DNA of 26,620 nucleotides from Ramazzottius varieornatus. Its lineage: Eukaryota; Tardigrada; Eutardigrada; Parachela; Ramazzottiidae. Where the stretch lies: the NCBI GenBank assembly GCA_001949185.1, contig BDGG01000001.1:7920165-7946784 (forward strand). The letters run 5' to 3'. Both the position numbers and the translations under genes were made by a program. A model generated the notes under the pieces. The model made no database searches, was not told where the DNA came from, and saw only the letters and a list, made by a program, of their open reading frames with translations. How positions within the stretch are numbered: the first letter of the stretch is position 1; every line of letters begins with the position of its first letter. Positions 19,952-26,620 of this stretch are shown here, piece by piece.

Positions 19952-20413
19952 TGAACGACGGGCTTTCTCTCAAGGTTTCAATTTAGAGTTCTCTTGTTTT
20001 ATTCATTTTTCACACTTACGCAGTGGTTTTGACCACTCTAGTTTGTTTTCTGATTTGAAATGGCGTATGGACTGATTTCCATCCTTTGACTGTTGTACGA
20101 TTTTCCGAAGCAAGTTGTAGATCATGACTGTGATAAAATTTGAGAAAAAATTTGGATCAGTTATATGCTCGAAACTCATACGATCGTGATTTCAGTGGTT
20201 CGAGTTCCTGTCAAACCTTCACTATCGATAGCGGTAACAGGCGCAGTGTACTCCCAAGGCCAAATGGGACCCGGTTCATGATTCACGCCTGGTTCCCGGT
20301 TGTGCTCGCTGTGGCTTTCAGGACTTTAAAGAACATGTGAAGGAAGACAAAAACGCGTCGTGGTTTGCTTGAACTCAATATGGTCAAACGGGAATGATGA
20401 GTCAGGAGGACAC
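19952..20413 (+). other. 3' flank / 3' UTR of Farp
   Basis: No AATAAA is found close to the stop codon. Weak candidates are GATAAA near 20134 and ATTAAA at 20624-20629, so the UTR end is not fixed. No other gene is seen in this stretch. Confidence 0.4.
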
Positions 20414-20565
20414 CTATCGTTAGCGGGATCGACAAAGAAGAGAGGCGGAGTTCCGCCGGTAACGGTCAACGTCGCAAGGATAGAACCCGCTGGCAGGTAT
20501 TGTTGACCAATTGACAATGCAGTCGCAGAGATTATTATGGGTTTCGCGGCCTGTCCATCACTTCT
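20414..20565 (-). CDS. Possible exon of an extracellular (cadherin-like) protein
   Basis: On the - strand a textbook acceptor (TTCTCCTCTGCCTACAG) is followed by 50 open codons and a donor AG|GTGTCC at 20413. The peptide contains AGSILATLTVTGGTPPLFFV, which resembles an N-terminal strand pair of a cadherin-type or Ig-like extracellular repeat. Reading upstream gives a false signal peptide, because the pyrimidine tract translates as Leu-rich sequence and has no ATG. No partner exon was found on either side, so it could be an isolated or decayed exon. The family suggestion rests on a short stretch. Confidence 0.35.
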
Positions 20566-21931
20566 CTGTAGGCAGAGGAGAATCAAGACGGGGGATAGAG
20601 GCCACAAAGAAAGCGAGAGACCAATTAAAGCACTGGTTCTCGGGGGAGAGAATGACTGTTAGTCAACCTGGAAGTTTGTAAATACCGAGGAAAATAATAG
20701 GGCATGTCAGTTTACCAATGTTCTACTCCATTTTGATTTTAAATTATACCACGCACTACAGTTGTCGGATCATAAGTGGACAGAAGGGCTGGGCGGTTAG
20801 CAATCGAAGACAATGTCGTAACGTCGTCGTCGTTGAAGTACTACAATTTGGCACAGGTTCGCTCAGCTCCCTGCTGCTTTCAGGATTGGTTGTACGACGG
20901 TGTATCATTACAGTTATCCAAGAACCTAGAACTTTTTGGCTTGTGGAGTAGCGTTTTATTGAATTAGTATGTCAAGAAGAACTTTTCCGGGGACCAAAGA
21001 CATGATTCGCTCCTGCATGGTATCAACACTCTTCGTACGACCGTCCTCTTTGTGTATGCAATCACTCAGTTTTGTTCACCTCCCAGTTTTAGCTTTTGGT
21101 CGTTCGGGTCTGGGTCTCTTTGTTTGCATGTACCTCGGTCTTCTCACCAAAGCGACACTAATGACCACCGGTCAGCAAAACCTCAGCACGCTGGAAAGTT
21201 TTTCTACGGTTTCGGGTGGTTCTGGTGAATCTCTTCGCGCGAGACACGTGCACGATATTCGCTTAGAAAAAAACTGGAGCACCGAGGACAGTGATATCTA
21301 TCGAAGCCGAGCCTGGGATAAAATTTGTAGTTATCAGTGCGGTCAAAAGAAAATCAAGACGACCAGTTCTCCCTTTTGAGATTTGGCGTTCATGGCCTGT
21401 CAATTATCCGAATTTTGAAATTTCGAAAATTGCCTATTGGTTGGACCAGCCTCCGCAACACGGTACCAGCCAATAAAATTCCTGTATGCACAAAGAGCAC
21501 GGTAGTATTCTGCAAACATGAAAACGATCGTGCTGAAAGTGTTAATAAGCGGTTCAACGGTGTCTCTCCGCACAGGGGATACTAGCGGATCGAGAAGGAG
21601 TTTCCTTCACCTCTTGCAGATTCATGACAGCAAGTCTGTACAGTCTCATCTCAATTCACAGACACGGCTACGGGTTTCCGACGTACTGTTGTACACGAAA
21701 CACGTTTGCGAAAGTTTTCAGCACAGTTTGGGCTCTGCTGACCACTCTATATCACACTGTGGGTCGTAACGTTATTCGACAAGGTCAGTCTTCTATTGGA
21801 CTTTCCCACATGGTTTGGTTTTGCTTTCCTGTCGAGGTATGATCTTGAAGTCCGTTCGTCCAACTGAATGCAGGATGAAAAGCTTGGTAAAGAATCGATG
21901 CGGTTACTAACTGCTCGCTCGTGGTTCAAGT
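20566..21931. other. Intergenic DNA, no gene seen
   Basis: Open frames of up to about 136 codons (20969-21379, + strand) have no recognisable motif or splice partner. No repeat structure was identified by eye. Confidence 0.45.
21924..21931. repeat. Left target-site duplication GTTCAAGT
   Basis: Identical to 23632-23639 and adjacent to the terminal inverted repeat. Confidence 0.9.
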
Positions 21932-22526
21932 TATAGAAGGCTCGGCGAAGCTAAAATAAGCCGTTTTAGCCGTTCTTGGCCGTAGCTAAAAATATTTTAG
22001 CCGCGGCTAACCCAGATAAAAAAGTCAAAATAGTAAGACACTAAAAGTGGATTCGATACACTACCGATTATTACTAGTGTCTAACATCCATCAGCGGTGT
22101 CTTGAAAATCTGGCAGGTCTACAACTTGTGCATTTCAGTGTCTTACTCGGACCTTTGTACTGCGGGAATACGGCGAGAGACTGATTCGTGTATCCTCACA
22201 GGCGCCCTAAGTATGCGTTACATAGCATTACCGGAATGTTTTATGTCTGCTAAGAGCCAATTCGAACCCCACTGCGGGTATCTTACCGTTGCACTTTATG
22301 ATTCTGACCACGATATTGAGCAAGAATTATTAAATTAAAAACTGAACCAGATAAGCGCTGTTTGAAATGTCTCCAGAAACGAAAGAATAGAGAATAAAAG
22401 AAAAGACGGTTCCGTACAAGCTCGACACCGAAAAAGAAGAATTCAATTGTCATTGTACAAATACTTCTTAATGGTTTCCATTTTGTAGTCTATGACAGAC
22501 TCGAGGACGCGGAAATACTTTCCACG

Positions 22527-23048
22527 TTAATGGCGGCGCTTGTCTGGAACGATCTCGTCTGAAATAAAAATATCACCAAACACGACCTACGCAAAATGGA
22601 AAACAGAGTGTTGGGGCACAGTTTACCTGTTGAGGACAGCGGTGACACCTTCGTTCCTTTCCTCATTGAAGAAAGCAAATTTACCTTTTCCCTCAACCAT
22701 TCTGGAACGACGGATAAGATCCAGAGTCACTTCCTTCAGTTCGCCTTCCACAAATTCCGAACAATCACCTTCGATGGGTGAAGTTCGACCGTACTCCCCT
22801 TCACTGTATACTTTCAGATCCGCGCTACAGTCGACAAAAATATCTCCGCGGTCAAAGTCGTAGAAACCGTACTGGTTTTGAGGGCCAGCTTCAGCCGTTA
22901 AATGGTCGAAGTACGCTGCAACAGGAACGATGACTGATGTTATTTGATAAAATGAACCTTCAGGAAAGAATGCATTACCTTGAAGGACACCACTTTCTCG
23001 TGCCTTTTCGATGGCGTCAGCAGCGTGAACATAATTGTTCACATTACG
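22527..23048 (-). CDS. Unrecognised small spliced gene carried in the 1700-bp transposon
   Basis: Proposed - strand exons are 23048-22979, 22915-22685 and 22558-22527. Intron 1 has donor CAAG|GTAATG and acceptor CCTGTTGCAG; intron 2 has donor AAAAG|GTAAAT and acceptor TTTTTATTTCAG. Phases fit (1 and 1) and the joined frame ends in TAA after DEIVPDKRRH. The middle exon gives YFDHLTAEAGPQNQYGFYDF, RGDIFVDCSADLKVYSEGEY and VTLDLIRRSRMVEG: an acidic, soluble, protein-like sequence with balanced codons. I know no matching family. The 5' start is not found: the first exon opens after an in-frame TAG, so an upstream exon is needed or the gene is truncated. If real it is about 110 residues as seen. 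Confidence 0.45.
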
Positions 23049-23401
23049 CTACTTACAAACCAGTAATTCAAGAAGCCTTGTTTTTTTGTGAGCAGAAGTT
23101 CGCTCAGTATATTTTGGTTCTGTCTGCATCTTGCACGTGTACGGTGTGAGGTTGCTGCAAATTTTAGCAGTAAACTACGGAACGCCGACCACACTCGCTG
23201 TCAGTAATCTACCAGTGTTCGACCAGTGTCTAGCGAATTTTGCTGACATATTTCAACGGAGCTTTCGAAAGATGACCACAGTACGACGAGTTCCGGATGA
23301 CTGTGTTTCTGCTTAACTATCTGGATGGACTTTCCATGGACTGAAACACAACCTTTACAGATCCACCACAGCTTCTCCCTAAATTCCGATTTTTATATGG
23401 G

Positions 23402-23555
23402 TAAAGCAGCTAAAATACTTTTAGCCACGGCTAGAATGTGTTGTGCGTTCGAATGATATATTGATGTTGAGTCGGCTAAAATAGTTTTGGCATCGATAAA
23501 TCATGCGAACGCACAATATATTCTAGCCGTGGCTAAAAGTATCTTAGCTGCTTTA
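23402..23555. repeat. 50-bp-arm foldback hairpin near the right end of the transposon
   Basis: Arms 23402-23451 and 23506-23555 are inverted copies matching at about 47 of 50 positions (TAAAGCAGCTAA... to ...TTGTGCGTTCG), with a 54-bp loop. The outer end of the right arm overlaps the start of the right terminal repeat. The arms share the TTAGCCACGGCTA motif with the termini. Confidence 0.85.
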
Positions 23556-23631
23556 GCCGCGGCTGGAATATTATTAGCCACGGCTAAGAACGGCTAAAGC
23601 GGCTTATTTTAGCTTCGCCGAGCCTTCTATA

Positions 23632-23639
23632 GTTCAAGT
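23632..23639. repeat. Right target-site duplication GTTCAAGT
   Basis: Identical to 21924-21931, directly after the right terminal inverted repeat. Confidence 0.9.
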
Positions 23640-23672
23640 GCGCTAGCAGTACCGATGCCAAAATACGGACCA

Positions 23673-23737
23673 TACTGTATTCCCTTAAAAATTCTGCGCA
23701 GTCACATGACAGGCCCGTAAAATGATCCATGGGACCT
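23673..23737. repeat. Single copy of the 145-bp palindrome arm
   Basis: Starts TACTGTATTCCC and contains GCGCAGTCACATGACAGGCC, matching both arms of the palindrome at 17496-17640. It lies 41 bp outside the 1700-bp transposon. Confidence 0.7.
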
Positions 23738-26620
23738 GCTGACGACTCGTAGAGAGTTTTCAAAACTGGGGAATCTGAGCAACAAAGACTTGCTTTGACG
23801 GTAGAAAAAAGGAGCAGAAAACGTGATACAAACGTGTGAACTTGGCATTGTAATTCAATTTTGTTCAGTTTGGTTACTACAGGAGGGACAGAATCCCGCG
23901 ATGTTCCCGATCAGATTAACTCGGGGCACGCTTCGGATTTGAAGATTTAAATCTGGGATGTTCTGAGTCTTTGCCATGATTCTTCTTCTGAGTACACCTT
24001 TGAATGGCTGATCTCAAACAGGAGACCACTTCCCTGGTAGTGGTAGCGGTTTGGATGAATCCATCACGTTATGGCGGGAGGCTCACCACCCTGTTCTACC
24101 AAACTTGGCGCAGACTTGTTTCGTGCTTGAGTTTCGGTCCCAAGTTTCTGAACCGATGTATTCACTTCAGCTCCGAGATTACCCGAGCTCGGGTATGCGA
24201 GCTGGCTATGCTGGCGCTTGCTGCGTGGAGCTCACAACTCCCGGATGAAGCAGTCTTGACAACCGCGACGAAACTACGCACTACCGAGAGTTTGAGTGGT
24301 GTATGAAGCAGGGGATCAGGGTCAGTTGAGTACTGGTCTTACAGCTGTATAGCACAGCAATATCGGAACAGCGGAAACACAATTAAAAACCTGATTGGAG
24401 GAGGCGGGAAAACACCGACGCGCCCATCAGGAATGATGACGTCACAGTTTACTAATACATAAATTGCGAAACACGAACACAGTGACAGGAGAAGAATAAC
24501 GCAAGGAAGCATAAGTCAGCTGGAAGAGGCAACGCGGTGGATTCTATCTTTGTGTTTTCTGGGCTTTTTGACCTTGTCTGCTTTTGGTTTTGGGAGTTTC
24601 TCCAGTTGAGTAAGACGTTTCGAGTAAAACTACAAGCGACGCGTAAAGAAAAAACGAGTAACACCACAGATAACATCAGCAAGATTGCAAGAACATTCTA
24701 CAGCGCCGAAGTTCTTTTCTTGCCAGTTTGTCAGAAGACTTTCTGAAGCAGCAGAGGTGAAGATAGGTGAGAAATCTTCCAAATTATGGTGCAATAGCTG
24801 GGTCAGTTCACGCATACCAGGTTGGAGTATGCATGTGACTGTCGCGTCCCATTGTAAGGTACAGATTTTTCACGCATCAGCCTACAGCTCGGACGGTGTG
24901 TGTACGTGGATGTCACGTTTCATTATAAGTGTACCAAAGTTATCACGCATCACCCTACCGTTGCTGGGCGGAGAGCGCTTGCACCTCAACCAATCAAAAC
25001 CTGGTGTTTCCCGGCTGCGGCAAAGCTTGTGTGAAGTTTCCCGTAAAGCTGAGGCTATTTCAACTGTTCGAGCAATCAACCTCCCAGACCAGTACTCAAC
25101 TGACCCTTGATTATGGTCCAGATATACTACATACTCGTGCTGTGTAGATTACTTGTCAAGCCCAAACGTGTCTCCGGCTATTTGGTTGGCTGTTTCTAGA
25201 AAGGTTGAACGTACTTTTGATCAGGATCCATACACGAGCACAGGTAACTATGCTAAGCAAGTACTTCACGCAGACCGATAACCAACTATCAACTCGTGCG
25301 GACTTAGCTGTAGATACAGGGCTGGTAGGCATGGCCGGCACTCGATCCTGAACGAATCACTGAGCTGTGCTTTGGTCACCTGTCAGTCCCACGCGATACT
25401 CGAGCCCAATGGTGTGCTGAGAGATGCCACAATGAAGTGGCGTGATGAATGACGCTGGTTCCATGGAAGGAAGGCAAGGCCTTGGTTTGGGACGTTACGT
25501 GTGTGGACACGCTGTGTGACAGCCATGTTTGTGGATCGGCAGAGAACGCGGGTTATGCGGCCTAAAAAGCCGAGGATCTCAAACGCGCGAAGTATCGGAA
25601 CCTAGAAGGCCGGTGATTTTTCTGTCCAGTTGACGTCGAGACCTACGGTACTTTCGGTCCTTCAGTTGCGAGCCTGCTCAAAGAATTTGGGAAAAGGGTT
25701 GGTGATCCCACGGGAGAAAGAAGATCCTCGGAATTTCTTAGACAGCGTTTAAGTGTAGACATACAGAGGGGAAATACTGCCTGTGTTCTGGGAACCTTTC
25801 CTTTCTCTCGCGCTCTAAAAAAATCTTTTATATTTTGGATAATCAGAACCAGTAAGTAGCTTGTGCTGGGCTTCCTTTTGCCCGCTACGTCTTTTGAAAT
25901 TTGAAAATGTGAACGTGAACTTGAATGAAGCCACTCTTTTAAAACAGTAATGAGCACTCGTGCCGGAAATATTTAGGTTCGGCTGCATATCAGTACACAA
26001 ATTTTGCCAAATTACTGGCACGGACGAGATTACTAACGAGATTACCAACATCCAGTCCCCCTTCGTTTTGTGGTATCCTACTAATTTAACCCGAAAGAAA
26101 CTTCTGACAAGGTCGTGGACCGTCTAAAAAGAAATCTTCGAACAAAAGTCGCAGCAACATATTCTCGACCCGCTTGGATGGACGTGCCCAGGATTTTTTC
26201 GACGCCAGCCTATCAAAAACATTCTCCCTTGATTGCCAGTTTTGATTGAGCGTCGGTATATCATCACAATCGGTGAATCGATCGGAACGAGCTCCTGGTG
26301 ACGTCGAAAAAACCCGAGCGCCGCCTAGCTCGGCCAGGCTTTGTTCGTGAAAGATTACCTGTACAAGTTTATGAAATCGCTGGTATTTCGTGCTCGTGCG
26401 TTTCTTCTGAAAAACGAATGGTGTGCCCGAGGAACGAGAATCTGTCTGTCAGTTGGCAAGGTCTTCGAGCTTCAGTATCTAGCTTTTCGAGAAGGTCTAC
26501 TCTGAATAAAAGGGGGAACAAGGGTAGGGCAGCCGCGCCGGTACACGCGCCTGGCCCGAATGTGGGGATGGACAAAAATGGGGGGAACGGAGCGAAAGTG
26601 GCTGCGCTCCGATTGATTTA
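23738..26620. other. Anonymous DNA to the window end
   Basis: No exon with family support on either strand. It holds an inverted repeat pair at 24316-24340 / 25087-25112, a 14-bp palindrome ACCCGAGCTCGGGT at 24181-24194, and a short tandem ACGAGATTAC repeat near 26023-26045. The longest open frame (141 codons, 24685-25110) has low-complexity features and no motif. Confidence 0.45.
24316..25112. repeat. Inverted repeat pair bounding ~800 bp
   Basis: GGGTCAGTTGAGTACTGGTC (plus one more base, 21 bp perfect) occurs at the left. Its reverse complement ends near 25109, with ATCA/ATCAA preceding it on both sides. This could be the terminal repeats of a non-autonomous transposon (CAGGG/CAAGGG ends recall hAT), but no 8-bp duplication is visible. 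Confidence 0.5.

Larger units (their letters stand above)
21932..23631. mobile_element. 1700-bp TIR transposon with perfect 8-bp target duplication
   Basis: Terminal inverted repeats of 79 bp (21932-22010 and 23553-23631) start TATAGAAGGCTCGGCGAAGC and match at about 73 of 79 positions. GTTCAAGT stands directly outside both ends (21924-21931 and 23632-23639), a perfect 8-bp duplication. Length of duplication and terminal repeat fit hAT or Mutator-like elements; the terminal bases do not decide. The ends are full of the motif TTAGCCGCGGCTAA and variants, probably transposase-binding repeats. No transposase is recognised inside; the only good coding signal is the - strand gene at 22527-23048. 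Confidence 0.92.

Noticed and set aside
20566-20607. Apparent signal peptide (Leu-rich leader) before the cadherin-like exon
   Set aside because: It begins with TTG, has no ATG, and coincides with the pyrimidine tract of a strong splice acceptor; it is translated intron.
22250-22290. GGGGTTCGAAT on the - strand, similar to a tRNA B box
   Set aside because: No pairing T-arm, acceptor stem or A box at the right distance.
24004-24306. 100-codon + strand open frame MADLKQETTS...
   Set aside because: No recognisable domain, no neighbours and composition typical of chance frames.

Overview
The window is animal (metazoan) nuclear DNA. It is dominated by one multi-exon gene on the + strand with GT-AG introns. 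This is a FARP-type Rho-family exchange factor (FERM, FERM-adjacent, DH, PH, PH), ortholog of vertebrate FARP1/FARP2. I traced 21 coding exons from 3287 to 19951. They join in a single open frame of 5139 nt including the stop (1712 codons), and nearly every junction has a good splice consensus with matching phase. The mix of very short introns (55-70 nt) with a few kilobase ones, and the single FARP1/2-like copy, suggests an invertebrate. I cannot name the species or phylum.

Layout. 1-612 is a decayed pogo/Tigger-like transposase on the - strand. 613-3286 is noncoding and contains a ~520-bp inverted-repeat element. 3287-10446 codes for the FERM and FERM-adjacent part (exons 1-9); intron 1 is 4.4 kb. 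10528-15384 codes for a very long Ser/Thr/Pro-rich linker, mostly one 1.86-kb exon. 16046-18602 codes for the DH (RhoGEF) domain, 18665-19480 for PH1, and 19538-19951 for PH2 and the C terminus. The 1.7-kb intron inside the DH region holds a cluster of transposons. Downstream of the gene are a possible - strand exon of a cell-surface protein (20414-20565), an exactly 1700-bp terminal-inverted-repeat transposon with a perfect 8-bp target duplication (21932-23631), and mostly anonymous DNA to 26620.

Most interesting points. (1) The 1700-bp transposon carries no transposase I can recognise. It does contain a small, apparently intron-bearing gene of unknown family on the - strand, which looks like a Pack-type gene capture. 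(2) A 1030-bp hAT-type element (CAGTGTTG ends, 8-bp duplication matching at 7 of 8) is filled with a degenerate ~20-bp tandem repeat and encloses a 145-bp palindrome. (3) A family of ~50-bp hairpin repeats with arms like AAGTGGCGCAC is scattered through FARP introns. (4) The giant linker exon can be read through its splice donor to a stop at 12971 followed by an ATTAAA signal, which would give a FERM-only isoform without the GEF module.

No tRNA, rRNA, CRISPR array or bacterial-type operon was seen.
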